A stretch of 64,000 nucleotides of DNA. Origin: Eledone cirrhosa (Eukaryota; Mollusca; Cephalopoda; Octopoda; Eledonidae). Location: NCBI GenBank assembly GCA_964016885.1, contig OZ024745.1, positions 48,339,042-48,403,041 of the forward strand, in the 5' to 3' direction. This document shows, piece by piece, positions 10,150-20,419 of the stretch (within the stretch, counting starts at the first letter, position 1; every line of letters begins with the position of its first letter). Under the pieces are notes generated by a model. It was not told where the DNA came from, did not search any database, and saw nothing but the letters and a program-made list of their open reading frames with translations. The position numbers were made by a program, and so were the translations under genes.

Positions 10150-10690
10150 TTTCGGGTCGAGACTTCTGGCACCTTGGTCCCCACACTGCCGATTTCCTTC
10201 GAAAAGATGGGGGTCCGTTTGAGAAGGAACCCCGTGAGGTGGGGGTGGCAGTTGCAGCGGGTGTCTCTGGCTATTCTCCGCGGTTACGCTTTTTGCCGTT
10301 TTGTCCGTTGAGTGCGGCTGAGGCACCGTTCAGGCTGGTGTGTAGTATCTATCCTCTCTTTCTTTCGTTGCTTAACCCTTCTTTCTTTTTCTCTGTTTCA
10401 CTTTTTCTTCCTTTTCTGTCTCCTAACAATGTTTTTTTTTGTTTTGTTTTTTTGTCAGACACTGCTTTACTATTACTTGTATGCATTGTAAAAAGAAGTG
10501 GGAGAGATATCATTCCTTTTGTTGAAAAGTGACAGTTATTGTGTCGTGTGATTCACCTGCTTGATACTTAGTTGAACCATGTTAGAAGGTCAATGTGGAC
10601 CTTAGCTAGGTAGTTGAATGACAACCTGTCCAACTGGTGATGGCAGGGCGGGGTGGAATGCATGTTAAATGGTGATGATGATGATAATTT
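10150..10690 (+). pseudogene. RLE-R 3' terminal fragment with pyrimidine-rich tail
   Basis: In the frame near 10150-10311, ETSG, then L-R-R-N and W-Q-L-Q-R-V-S-L-A-I-L-R-G-Y-A-F match the last block of RLE-R. A frameshift separates the two halves. A T/C-rich segment follows (about 10340-10460), and the region ends in a LINE-P-like tail (gttaaatggtgatgatgatgat, about 10660-10684), which may be a separate insertion. Confidence 0.6.
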
Positions 10691-11020
10691 GAAATCTAAT
10701 AGACAATTACGCATATGTATAAATGGAGGAAGTGCAATAGATCTGGGTGTATTTTTAACGAAGGGTTAAAAATGAGAAGTTAGATGGTTATATGTGGTTA
10801 TTCAGATATGTGATAATAAGATTGTTAAATGTAATAACAAAATTGTTAGAGGAAATACCATGAATAATAAGAATAGGTGTAATAACGAGAATATAAAGAA
10901 TAAATGATTTGGTTATATATAGTTTACTTCACGTAAATTAATTAAAAAGTACATATAAAACAGTTACCAAGAGTTGTAAATGTAGTTATTGCTGCTGATG
11001 TGAGGCTGTTGTAATCTGTT
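10691..11020. other. Unassigned AT-rich spacer
   Basis: No gene or named repeat is seen. Confidence 0.6.
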
Positions 11021-11023
11021 GTT

Positions 11024-11104
11024 GGTATGAAAACAGCGAGCGACAGATAATTGTTGTTGTTGGAGTGAAAACAGCGAGCGACAGATAATTGTTGTTGTTG
11101 GAAT
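11024..11104. repeat. Tandem duplication, about 40 bp
   Basis: GAAAACAGCGAGCGACAGAT followed by aattgttgttgttgga is present twice in direct succession. Confidence 0.85.
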
Positions 11105-11249
11105 TTGGAGTCCGTGGTAGTAGTTGTGAGACCGTAGTTAGTAAGAGAGAGAGATGGTTTGTATATCTCTGAATGGTCTGTAATTGGTGGTAGGCTACCG
11201 TGGCTTGTACATGGTCTGTAGTAGTAGGGCTCAAATCTATGTGTGTGTA

Positions 11250-11415
11250 TCTGTAGACCTCATGGGGTCTGTTGATAGTGGTGAATCCTTACATAGTTAG
11301 TTGCTAGCGTAATGCTCCGATGTCTCTGGCTTTTCTGTAGACCTCTGGGGTCTGAAGTTAGCGGTTAATCTTTACATAGTTAGTTGTGTATCTTATCGCT
11401 CCGATGTCTCTCTGT
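11250..11415. repeat. Tandem duplication, about 80 bp
   Basis: Two direct copies share ctgtagacctc-ggggtctg, cttacatagttagttg and gctccgatgtctct. The first is about 11252-11332 and the second about 11333-11412. Confidence 0.8.
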
Positions 11416-11755
11416 GTAAAGTGGGAAAATATAGGCTTTATATAGCTATCGCTTCCTGTCTCCCCACCTTGAGGGGCATCAACCTGTCTACACCAAAAAT
11501 GGTGTTGACCTAGAATTTAACCTTTAGGTATCACCCAAAGTTCAAGGCGCGAACAGATTTCGCTACATATGTATACTTGAGGACACATTAGTGCTGTATC
11601 TTCTTATGTGTGTTCTGGACTCATTCTTCCTTATATACACATATATACACCAGGTCCGAACACAAAAAGAATCAAACTCCCAGCGTTACTGACTCCGTCT
11701 CTCGTGCTCCCCCCCCTCCATATTTCACTATTGTGAGCAAATGGGGGCCCCAATG
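11416..11755. other. Unassigned spacer
   Basis: Includes a short C-run near 11710. No gene is seen. Confidence 0.55.
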
Positions 11756-12075
11756 CGCTGGCTGCCGCGGACAGAATAGAGAAGGCGTTTCCCCGGAGGA
11801 TGGTGAAGGATGCGCGCTGGAAGAGCCATTACAGCCCGCGAAGCTCACACCTGCATGTAGCCAACTCTATGGTGGTGAGCAGGGAGGTGGCCCTAGAGTC
11901 AAGAACACCAGAAGTTTCCACTGCCACGGACTCGACTGCAAACCTGCCGGAGAGCGACCGATATTTGGAGAGTTTACCCTCCTCGGCCCGAAGTGCAGCA
12001 GAGCCTGGGTTTGTCGCAGACTGCACCAGGTTGACACTGGAGAATATGTCGCTGCGTGTGACATCCCACATCCGA
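11756..12075 (-). pseudogene. RLE-R retroelement 3' fragment
   Basis: From about 12071 the minus strand reads W-D-V-T (second catalytic Asp present), then V-N-L-V-Q-S-A-T-N, G-K-L-S-K-Y-R-S-L-S-G-R-F, V-E-T-S-G-V and ATSLLTTI. It is nearly the same subfamily as the 1087-1803 copy, including the closing gacagaatagagaaggcgtttccc. The fragment starts at WDVT, so the Pro-Asp half of the nuclease is missing. A short deletion follows the LLTTI block. Confidence 0.75.
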
Positions 12076-12427
12076 CTTATAACTTAGACCTGTCTGATTT
12101 CTTTATTATGTCTTTGAATAGCTCTTTACACATTCTACAGCATTTGTTAATGTAATGTTTTTTATTTTTATAATATTAATATCCGTCATGAGTACACACT
12201 GGTTTAAATAAATTTTGTTTAATACACGGGTTTAACTTTTTTCAACATCTGCTTTAGAAAGTAGCTTTAAAACCCAATCCATTGTTGAACGTTGTTATTT
12301 TAAAGACTATCTGCGTAGTCCGATTGGCGTTAATGGATGTTGAATTTTCAGGATGACGTTTTTTATACGCCTTTTATATTTTTATTTCCTTTCTCCCGTG
12401 TGTGTATGTTTTTCATATCCAATGATG
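12076..12427. other. Unassigned spacer
   Basis: AT-rich. No gene or repeat is recognised. Confidence 0.55.
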
Positions 12428-12435
12428 ATATAGAT

Positions 12436-12765
12436 CAGAGGTTCTCAAAGTTTTGTCCCCCACCCCTCACGGCCATGTAATACCCTCAGCGCCCCTCATC
12501 CCTATTTCCAGAGATACCTCCCTAGACGCAAATTGTAAGTAATATATAATAAATTAAATCGTTAATTTATATATAATAAATAATATATACTATGTATGAA
12601 TAAATATTATATATATTTTTTATTTTACTGTATTTATATATAAAATGTATCATTTGATATTTAATATACTATTATATCTCTACCGCCCACCGCCCCTTTA
12701 CGTTCCAGCGCCCCCTTAGGCCCCAGGGCCCCCTTAGGCCTCCGCGCCCACTTTGAGAACCTCTT
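12436..12765. mobile_element. hAT MITE with perfect target duplication
   Basis: It begins CAGAGGTTCTCAAAG and ends CTTTGAGAACCTCTT (the last base of the ideal CTCTG is changed). The 8-bp duplication ATATAGAT flanks it exactly at 12428-12435 and 12766-12773. The 330-bp interior is AT-rich in the middle with GC-rich, C-run edges, and it has no coding capacity. Confidence 0.9.
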
Positions 12766-12844
12766 ATATAGATGGTGAATAAACTGACTTTCTTTATATG
12801 CTGTTTTAGTGCACTCGTTAAGACCGAATTGCTTGGGGCATTAT

Positions 12845-13008
12845 AATTAATTGTTTCTACTTTTGGCACAAGGCCAGCAATTACCCAGTGCATTACTGGT
12901 ACTTTATTTTATCGACCCCGTAAGGATGAAAGGCAAAGTCAACCTCGGCGGGATTTGAACTCAGATCGTAAAGGGACGTAACTATGCTGGAAAGCATGGC
13001 GTCCATGC
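12845..13008 (-). repeat. SINE-A copy
   Basis: From attgtttctacttttggcacaaggccagcaa through the B-box region to aaagcatggcgtcc. The tRNA-like head is truncated. Confidence 0.85.
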
Positions 13009-13445
13009 TTCACAATCATAAAACTATCTCAAACTGGTCATAATTTTTGACGTAGACTTTTATATTATCCTTGGAAAATAAGTGGCTAATCTAGATTTTT
13101 TTTTTTTTTTTGTAGTCTATTGACACATGGATACTCTCGCGATACAGATAAAATCCCCACTCCCACCAAATAAAAATCAACATTGTATTTATAGTTTTAA
13201 ATAGTTAACACAATGAAATGTAATTTACCTTGTGTAAATATGTGTATATATAACCAAGGTAGCATAGTTTTTTCTCCACCTTTATATTGCTGTGTATAAA
13301 TTTCCATTATGAAGTATAGACATATGGATTTTTTTTTAGTGTTTTAACTGCACAATTTCACTAATAACAACCACAGAACCATGAAGTAATTCACAATATA
13401 CTCTTACTTAAAATGTTCAATGTAATTTGTATGATAGATAGGAAC
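13009..13445. other. Unassigned AT-rich spacer
   Basis: T-run near 13099. No gene is seen. Confidence 0.6.
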
Positions 13446-13449
13446 CCCG

Positions 13450-13600
13450 TATAGCCGAGCTCCTCCGCAAGATCGGAATGTTGGCGGCCTGACTAAGGAG
13501 GGAGCTCCGTGAGGTTGGGTGGCTGTTGCAGCGGGTGTCACTGGCCATTGTACGCAGGGCACAGCTCTTCTGCCTCCATGCCCTTAGCCTAAAGCCCAAT
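13450..13600 (+). pseudogene. RLE-R last-block fragment
   Basis: The plus-strand frame gives L-R-K-I-G, then L-R-R-E-L, and V-G-W-L-L-Q-R-V-S-L-A-I-V, matching the end of the 10.15 kb copy, with a stop in between. A C-run and a pyrimidine-rich tail follow, as in that copy. Confidence 0.6.
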
Positions 13601-14985
13601 CATCCCCCCCCCCCCTCTTCTGCGACACTAGAGCTCTTGCCATCCCTTCCTCTACCCTTTTTTTCTTTCTTTTGTTTCCTTTTCTATTAAACTGTATTCA
13701 CAAGATATACTCTATAAATAAAAATATTACTATTAAAAAACAGAAAGAAATGAGCTATCTAGCTCCTGACCATATTAACTGTTTTGTTACCCTATTTAGA
13801 ATAAAATACACTGCTTATGATTTTCTATTGATTTTTAAAATATAAAAAAAAAACTGGAGTGATTTAGTAATATAATTAAACTTTATTTTTTTGTTATTAT
13901 TATTATGTGTCATGAACGTGATAACTCTTAGTAGATTATTAACGATTGCCGAGATAAATGAAAACACTACCAGACAGCGAGTTATCTTGGATTATTTTAC
14001 ATTTAATCTCTATGTTTACAATAGATAGTGATTTACTGCAGTTAGTTAGATATGAAAGCTGTTATACTAGGAAGGGCTGGTAACATACATTCATATCTAA
14101 ACACTACAGGAATGAGGACTGGTGACTTGCAGTTCTAGAGAAGACTCAACTACTAGCGTAAAAAAATGATAAATGATGTCCCATTATATCCACTAACAGA
14201 AAAACCACCTTTGGGTGGTTTTTCTATTAGTATGTGTAGTGTGCATATTGATATTGTACGCAAGTATATATGCATGTAGATATTATACATCAAATAAAAT
14301 CGTAATTGGCAATATACACAGAAATTGATAGAAGACTGCGTTACACTGTCTTAAGATGATATTATATATAAACTGCATTAGGAGAAAATTAGTGACGGAA
14401 ATATATGAATTTTTATTTACGCGATCGCTAACCGGAAGTGTTGATATTTGAAAATTTTAAAGAAGTGAATCTTTAAATAAGTATTAAAATATATTTAATG
14501 AACAGCCACGAAATTATTTATATTTAATCAAGAATAACGAAATTTAGTAGATAAATTATGTAATATTCATTCATTATTTATTCAAAGTAATCCAACTTAT
14601 TTTACAAACGGGATAAAAAAATATATTATGGACACAGTCCCACATTCCTCCCTTTATTATTATGATCATAATCATTTCACATTTGTTTTTATTATAGTTT
14701 AGATTACTCCTACTCCACACAAACCCCTTCTAGTAACTATTCTCACCACCCACTGTGTCCGTGACTATTCCCATCACACTTATATTTCACCTATAGCACT
14801 ATACTTTCTCACCCCTTTTCTTCCTCATATCATCCGTCTTAAATCCCACTACACGTGTGATACACTCATGACATCATACTTATCTTACCTTCTCAACTTC
14901 TAACCACATCTGACTTGGTGCAAGTCATTCTCCTCCTCCTCACACATACAGTTGAGACAATTCTTCAGACATGTCACCATCATGA
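13601..14985. other. Unassigned AT-rich spacer with one hairpin
   Basis: No gene is seen. It holds the hairpin annotated at 14192-14231. The stretch about 14640-14960 is pyrimidine- and CA-rich without a readable element. Confidence 0.6.
14192..14231. repeat. 18-bp hairpin around AGAAAAACCACC
   Basis: ACTAACAGAAAAACCACC faces GGTGGTTTTTCTATTAGT across a loop of four bases, with one mismatch. In bacteria this would resemble a terminator, but here it is an isolated foldback of unknown role. Confidence 0.85.
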
Positions 14986-14989
14986 CATC

Positions 14990-15500
14990 TCTAGTGTTAG
15001 TCCCATGAAAAGTGCACCTACAACACTCTGTAAAGTGGTCAGTGTTAGGAATGGCATCTAAGTGTAAAAAATCTGTCAAATATAGTATTGTGTGTACTCT
15101 TCAGTCGTGTAAGGGGCATGGCAACCTCAATAGCTCTGGAGCCACAATCAAACACACCCAGTACATTCTAAAAAGCACCCAGTCCACCCTGTAAGGTCTT
15201 GCTGGTGCCATGACAAAAAAATCACCCAGTTCACCCTACAAGATGGCTGTACTTGTGCCACAACAAAAAGAACTCAGTCCACCTATTAAGATGATTGTGC
15301 TAGTGCCATGAAAAAAGCTTCCAAAACACACTAATGTGGTTAGTATTAGGAGGGAGATCCAGCTATAGAAAACCAAGCCAAAATTGGATTGTATAAACAC
15401 AATGTGGTCACTAGGCTTGTCTGGCATCATAATCAGACAGTCTGTCTAACCCATGCAAGCATATGGAAATTAGACATTGAATGGTCATGATGATGATGAT
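14990..15500 (+). repeat. LINE-P 3' UTR pieces
   Basis: Repeated phrases of the type aaaagcaccc-agtccaccctgtaag, gtgccatgaaaaaagc, tccagctatagaaaacca and catgcaagcat, ending in gatgatgatgatgac. These match the 3' UTR of LINE-P copy 2 in the same orientation. Several partial copies overlap. A (CA)n tract follows at about 15505-15530. Confidence 0.75.
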
Positions 15501-15653
15501 GACATACACACACACACACACACACATACACAATGCAAAAAATAGTATTTATTTAAAATTAACAAAATTAAAATGAACAATAAACAGTCTCAGAAACTTA
15601 TCACATTATACAGGCCTGACAATAATTCAACTGAAGAGATATTTCTCTATTAA

Positions 15654-15874
15654 CCCTTTAGTATTTATACCAGCCATATCTGGCCAGAATTCTCTCACCT
15701 CTTTCTGTTCAAACCGGCTGTAATCAGCTGCTCATACCAATGTTAAAATATTGTTCTCAAAATAAATAATATCAAAATCTCGTAGATTCGATATTATATG
15801 AGATAATTATGTACGATAAAGCCTTTACCACAAAAATACAATATCGTATATAGAGTAATGTAAATGCTAAAGGG
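15654..15874. mobile_element. MITE-1 (piggyBac-type, TTAA-flanked)
   Basis: It is flanked by TTAA at 15650-15653 and 15875-15878. The ends are CCCTTTAGTATTTA and TAAATGCTAAAGGG, inverted repeats starting with CCC as in piggyBac elements. Length is 221 bp, non-coding. Internal landmarks: gagaattctggcc (inverse) and tattgttctcaaaataaata. Confidence 0.85.
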
Positions 15875-15995
15875 TTAAAATATAAAAAGTAAAATAGTAA
15901 TGCTGTATATGACTATCAATGGCAAAGCTGAAGGAAAATACCTCAATGGTGCATTCTTCTCTGCTCACTTAACCTTTTAGCATTCACATTACTCT

Positions 15996-18418
15996 CATCA
16001 TCATCATCATCATCACCGTTTTACGTCCGTTCTTCCACGCTAGCATGGGTTAGACGGGTTGTCCTGTTGTGGGCAGTGTCTGGTCGGCTGACCATGCCTT
16101 GCTCATACAGGAACTGATCTGGCTTGATTTCTACAGCTGGATGCCCTTCCTAACACCAACCTCATTTACAGTGAGTGCTGGGTGCTTTTTCGTGGCGCCT
16201 ACACGTCCACTTTACAGTGTGGGCTGGGTGCTTTTTTGCCGTGGCACCTCCACGACCACCTTGCGGTGGGGGGGGGGCATATTGTTTATATGCTTCAGCA
16301 TGTACCCATGGGAGGTCGGGTACCCTGTATTACTGCGTGACGCCAGAAGTCACGGTCGTGTGTCATTGACTTTGAGAGGTGTAGTTGGGTAAGGTCGGCT
16401 TTTATCACCTCATCCCAAGTCATCTTGGGTCTCCCCACTCCGCGGTTTCCATCAACTTCTAGTGCTCTGCACCTTTTTATGCAGCTGTCATCCTTCATAC
16501 GCATCACATGTCCATACCAGCGTAACCGCCTCTCCTGCACGCAGCATTTGATTCCTCTTATGCTCAGTCTCTCTCTCAATTCCTTTATGCTTTGTCGTTC
16601 ACGTATATTACTGTTACACATCCATCGGAGCATGCAGGCTTCGTTTCTCTCTAATCTACGTAAGTCTTCCACCTTCAGCGCCCAGGTCTCACTACCATGC
16701 AACATCGCTGTTCGGATACACGCATCATACAGTCTGCCTTTCATTCTGAGGGAGAAGCCTTTTGCAGCTAGCAGTGGTAGTAGTTCCCTAAACTTCTTCC
16801 ATCCCGTTCTTACCCTAGTTATTGTACTTTCTGAGCACCCACCTCCGTTGCTAATTCGGTCACCTAGGTAGCAGAAGCTGTCTACTGTTTCTACAGGGCC
16901 CTCCCAGAGATTGGTGGTACTTGTTTCCTGTGGCTGTTTGCTTGCTGTTTCAGCACAGCTGCTGCATGTGAATCCTACATTCTTAATTAAGCTTCCTGAG
17001 ATCCCGCTACATCTCTTGTGTACCCATTGTTTGCATTTGGGGCAGAGAATGGAGTTCCTACCTACACCTTTCCTACATACTGAGCAAGGCCATTTCCCTG
17101 AGGGGATCTGGGTTCTGTTTTCTCGTCTACTTATAAGGACCTTAGTCTTTGTCATGTTGACTTTGAGGCCCTTTCTCTCTAGTCCCTGCTTCCAGGTTTG
17201 GAATTTATTCTCTAGTTCTACCATAGATTCAGCTATGAGTGCGAGGTCATCAGCATACAGGAGTTCCCATGGGCATCCGGTCTTAAACTCCTCCGTTATT
17301 GCCTGCAGGACTATGATGAACAGGAGAGGGCTAAGAACAGAGCCCTGGTGGACCCCAACCTGTACGCTAAATTCCTCGCTATACTCATTGCCAATCCTAA
17401 CTTTGCTGACTGCTCCCCTATACATGGCTTGTACCGCTTTCACAAGCCATTCATCTACTCCTAGTTTTCTAAGAGCCCACCAGATTACTGCACGTGGAAC
17501 TCTGTCAAAGGCTTTCTCAAGGTCGACAAATGCCAAGTAGAGTGGCTTACTTTTAGCTAGGTACTTTTCCTGTAATTGCCTCACAAGGAAGAGGGCATCA
17601 GTGGTGCCTTTCCCTGGTACAAACCCAAATTGCATCTCGTCTATATTCACCCGGTCCCTAATCAGCTGTGCTATAACTCTTTCTGTTACTTTCATGACCT
17701 GGTCCATCAACTTTATACCTCTATAGTTTCCTCTATCTAGTGCATCGCCTTTACCTTTGTAGCAGTTGACAATGATGCTACTGCACCAATCTTTTGGTAT
17801 GGCCCCCTCTAGTATTACCTGGTTAACGATACGTGTGGTTATAGTGTGACCTACAGACCCAGATGCCTTCAGCATCTCGGCAGCTATACCCGATGGACCG
17901 GTTGCCTTCCCTATCTTCATATCTCTGATTGCCTTACTTACTACGCTGCCGCTGACTTGTACTGCTGGTCCCTCTATAGGGTCTACGTGGGGTAGGGTCT
18001 CTTCTTCCCATGCATTCTCCTCATTTAGTAATCTATCATAATGACTCTTCCATGCATCTTTCTTCTCAGCACTTGTGAGGGCAAGCTCACCTTTATCATT
18101 CCGGATACACTTCTCTCCAATGACATCACAACTATCTCTGACACACTGCCTCGCAATCTTGAATACCTCCTGTTTCTGGTCCTCACGTTGTAAAACATGC
18201 TTGAATTTTCTATCCTCTGCTTCCCTCCTAGCTAAGTATACTTGTCGCCTAGCTTCCCTCTTGGTCTCTATGTAATGTACCCTGCTCCCCCCGTTCTTCC
18301 ATTCTTTCCATGCCTGTCTCTTGGCCTTGACTGCTTCATCTACCTTATTGTTCCACCACCAAGTCACTCTCCTCCTGCTTGAGGTCTTACTCCAGCCACA
18401 AACCTCATCCGTCGCCTC
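15996..18418 (-). mobile_element. LINE-P copy 1, 5'-truncated, RT intact
   Basis: The unit runs from the 5' truncation point near 18418 to a (GAT)n tail whose plus-strand form, catcatcatcatcatcatca, starts at 15996. The 3' UTR carries the ggcatccagctgtagaaa and agcacccag-cccacactgtaaa phrases that recur all over the window. The only clear duplicated bases at the insertion edges are CTCT. The endonuclease-coding half is missing. Confidence 0.85.
16295..18418 (-). CDS. LINE-P reverse transcriptase with PHD-like finger (5'-truncated, open)
   Basis: This frame encodes the reverse transcriptase part of a non-LTR retrotransposon, which copies its own RNA at a nicked target. The first Met of the frame is at 18367, but coding continues upstream into the truncation, so that Met is not the true start. 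Numbered from that Met (690 residues): a basic charged stretch (about 10-75), RT fingers with GKATGPSGI (about 154), a DRGNYRGIKL block (211), motif A AFVDLEKAFDRVP (279-291), motif B HQGSVLSPLLF (340-350), the catalytic YADD at 371-374, and thumb TKTKVLIS. A C4-H-C3 pattern follows: Cys428, 431, 442, 445, His450, Cys453, 468, 471, the spacing of a PHD finger. The C-terminal block LRWYGHV..M and GVGRPKMTWDE closes it. There is no stop or frameshift over about 700 codons, so the copy is young. The RTE-like assignment is by motifs. The endonuclease is lacking, so it cannot move alone. Confidence 0.85.
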   Translation of the reverse strand, partial: EATDEVCGWSKTSSRRRVTWWWNNKVDEAVKAKRQAWKEWKNGGSRVHYIETKREARRQVYLARREAEDRKFKHVLQREDQKQEVFKIARQCVRDSCDVIGEKCIRNDKGELALTSAEKKDAWKSHYDRLLNEENAWEEETLPHVDPIEGPAVQVSGSVVSKAIRDMKIGKATGPSGIAAEMLKASGSVGHTITTRIVNQVILEGAIPKDWCSSIIVNCYKGKGDALDRGNYRGIKLMDQVMKVTERVIAQLIRDRVNIDEMQFGFVPGKGTTDALFLVRQLQEKYLAKSKPLYLAFVDLEKAFDRVPRAVIWWALRKLGVDEWLVKAVQAMYRGAVSKVRIGNEYSEEFSVQVGVHQGSVLSPLLFIIVLQAITEEFKTGCPWELLYADDLALIAESMVELENKFQTWKQGLERKGLKVNMTKTKVLISRRENRTQIPSGKWPCSVCRKGVGRNSILCPKCKQWVHKRCSGISGSLIKNVGFTCSSCAETASKQPQETSTTNLWEGPVETVDSFCYLGDRISNGGGCSESTITRVRTGWKKFRELLPLLAAKGFSLRMKGRLYDACIRTAMLHGSETWALKVEDLRRLERNEACMLRWMCNSNIRERQSIKELRERLSIRGIKCCVQERRLRWYGHVMRMKDDSCIKRCRALEVDGNRGVGRPKMTWDEVIKADLTQLHLSKSMTHDRDFWRHAVIQGTRPPMGTC

Positions 18419-18614
18419 TATATATACTATTATATTTTCAAGGTAAAGGCTTTACCTCACATAATTATCTCACATAATATGGAATCTATGAGATTTTGAA
18501 AGTATTTATTTTGAGAACAATACCTTAACATCAGTTTGAGCGACCAGTTACAGCCAGTTTCAACAGAAAAGGGTAGAGAGTTTTGGCCGGTTTGAACATT
18601 AAAGGGTTAATCCT

Positions 18615-18710
18615 TGACAAGTCATGGCAACAGAGTCTTCAAGCATGCCTTCCAGCAGGTCCTGTCAGAAGTAACTATCTCCAATTGATCCAGCTGCATA
18701 TGATTATCAA
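18615..18710 (-). repeat. LINE-B C-terminal fragment
   Basis: The stretch tccagcaggtcctgtcagaagtaac, ctccaattgatc matches the 9563-9975 copy. It is short, with no open frame. Confidence 0.6.
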
Positions 18711-19590
18711 TGGTAGAGCTGAAAGAAAATACTTCAGTTGTTCATTCTGCATGATAAAAATACAAAGTAGAGTCTCACATATGTGATGATACATTAAGTA
18801 AAAAAACTTTGATTAGATGAAATTATCCTTGCAATTAGAAGACAATATTCCCTTTATGGGCTTGTAAAATCTTACTAGTTAAAGAATTTTTTTTAATGAC
18901 AGCGATATTTTTCTAAGATTAAACTAAATGTTCTAGTCTTTGCATCAGTCCTACCATTTATCTTCCTTAAAGACATTTCATTTGAACAAATGCATATATG
19001 AACCCATATACAATATGTTTATACATAATAAACATGTTTTTAGTCTCATATTTTAAGCTGTGACTTCAGCATCAGGGTAAGAGTGGTGGATGCATGCATT
19101 TCATTGTTGTTACAGTTTATCACCACTCATTTACTTACCCCCAGATGTTGAAGAAAAAAGATTAATATCTTCACAGAGATTTTGTAAACAAATTATGCTT
19201 AGTGAAGTCTTAATCACATCTTGCACAATCTTGACTTGCTAGTGTTCGGTAGTAATGACATGAATGCAATGTAATTCAGATTAAAAGCTTATATGAACAC
19301 ATATACAATATGTTTATATATAGTAAACATACATTAAGTCTTATTGTGAGTATTTTAAACTGTGATCATGTCACTTTTACTACAGCCTTCATTTACTTTA
19401 TTTTCCATGGCATTATAGATATTACGACATCTCACAATAAAGATGTTGATTCCTTTGATAATATATACAGGTTGCTGTTACTGTTTTATCTCTAATCAAC
19501 TTTGATAGACCAAACAGATTATCAAAGGCTTTCAAATCAGGGCTAATGTTGACCTTTTGTATATCAGGTAATAGCTTGTCCAATGTATCT
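18711..19590. repeat. Spacer with a diverged direct repeat
   Basis: About 80 bp near 18985-19065 (tatatgaacccatatacaatatgtttatacata...ttaagctgtga) recur near 19290-19370. The stretch atgactatcaatggcaaagctgaa (about 15910) recurs near 18698. No gene is seen. Confidence 0.6.
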
Positions 19591-19604
19591 TTCTTTAATT
19601 AGCA

Positions 19605-19745
19605 CTTTTGACTCCAGCTTGGATAACATCCATGAGCTCAGTTGGTCTTGCTTGGGGATCCAGCTGGATCAATTGGAGATGGTTGCTTCTGACAAGACCT
19701 GCTAGAAGGAGTGTTTTAGGACTCTGATCCCATGGCACTGCCAGG
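19605..19745 (-). repeat. LINE-B C-terminal fragment
   Basis: Contains ggatccagctggatcaattggagatgg, ttgcttctgacaagacctgc and gaaggagtgtttt, parallel to 9600-9680. Frames are broken. Confidence 0.6.
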
Positions 19746-19774
19746 AATAAGCGGGCGATTACAATGACGACAAC

Positions 19775-19885
19775 TCCAAGTTGCCTGAAACTGCCTCTAG
19801 TTTTATAATACGAAACCTCTTTTGAAGTGTTCATATTTAAATTCAAACCTTCTGTTATAATTTTCTCTAAAAGTCTCCTCCCATT
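19775..19885. repeat. MITE-2 fragment
   Basis: cctgaaactgcctctagttttataat, then ttcaaaccttctgttataatttt are internal MITE-2 landmarks, also seen at 39.66 kb. The ends are missing. Confidence 0.55.
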
Positions 19886-19956
19886 AACCATGACCCAAAC
19901 TTTACTACTAGGAATCATAGAGGCATGAGTGAGCAGTAGAAGTATTGAGATGTTAA

Positions 19957-20270
19957 TACATCATCATCATCATCATCATCATCGTTTAATGTCCATATTC
20001 CACGCTTGCATGGGCTTGGACGGGAGTTTTCCCACTTGAGGCAAGAGTGGTTGTCTTGCTTGCATAGGACTGTCTGGCGGGTTTTCTACGGCTGGATGCC
20101 CTTCCTAACACCAACCACATTTACTGTCTGGAACTGGGAGGTTTTTACCGTGTTGCCTACACGGCCACATTACAGTGTGTTTTTTTTGTCGTGACACCTA
20201 CACAACCTCATTTGTTTCGGGCTGGATGTTGTGACACCAACATAACTTTACATTGAAAGGGGTGGTGTGG
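19957..20270 (-). repeat. LINE-P 3' end (left half of inverted pair)
   Basis: Starts with (ATC)n at 19960-19983, then cgtttaatgtccatattcca, ggctggatgcccttcctaac and acacggccacattacagtgtg. This is the minus-strand LINE-P 3' UTR. Its first 150 bp are mirrored at 20420-20560. Confidence 0.85.
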
Positions 20271-20419
20271 ATGGGGTGGGGGTAGTGGGACGGGGGTGTA
20301 TTTTGTTAGAGGTGCCTACTGACTGTAGTAGGTTTCACTTTGTACTTAGGTATAATACAGTTAAAGATTATGACAATTTCAGAGATGTAGTAGCATTTGC
20401 CATGCAGCTTTTTCACAGA
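20271..20419. other. Spacer between inverted LINE-P ends
   Basis: G-rich start, then unique-looking DNA. No gene is seen. Confidence 0.6.

Larger units (their letters stand above)
15969..18610. mobile_element. MITE-1 copy interrupted by LINE-P copy 1
   Basis: The left piece is TTAA at 15969-15972, then CCTTTTAGCATTCACATTACTCT (to 15995, given here in two parts of one run). The right piece runs from about 18417 (tctatatatactattat) to GGGTTAA at 18604-18610. Rejoined in order, the pieces match the intact copies at 15.65 and 22.67 kb, so the LINE landed in the MITE. Confidence 0.8.

Noticed and set aside
10083..10532. 149-codon plus frame with a hydrophobic tail
   Set aside because: The tail is translation of a pyrimidine-rich tract; the real signal is the RLE-R block in another frame.
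14192..14231. Rho-independent terminator
   Set aside because: Animal nuclear DNA with no gene upstream; treated as a foldback.
16425..17540. Plus-strand open frames of 148 and 209 codons
   Set aside because: Antisense shadows of the LINE-P reverse transcriptase on the minus strand.
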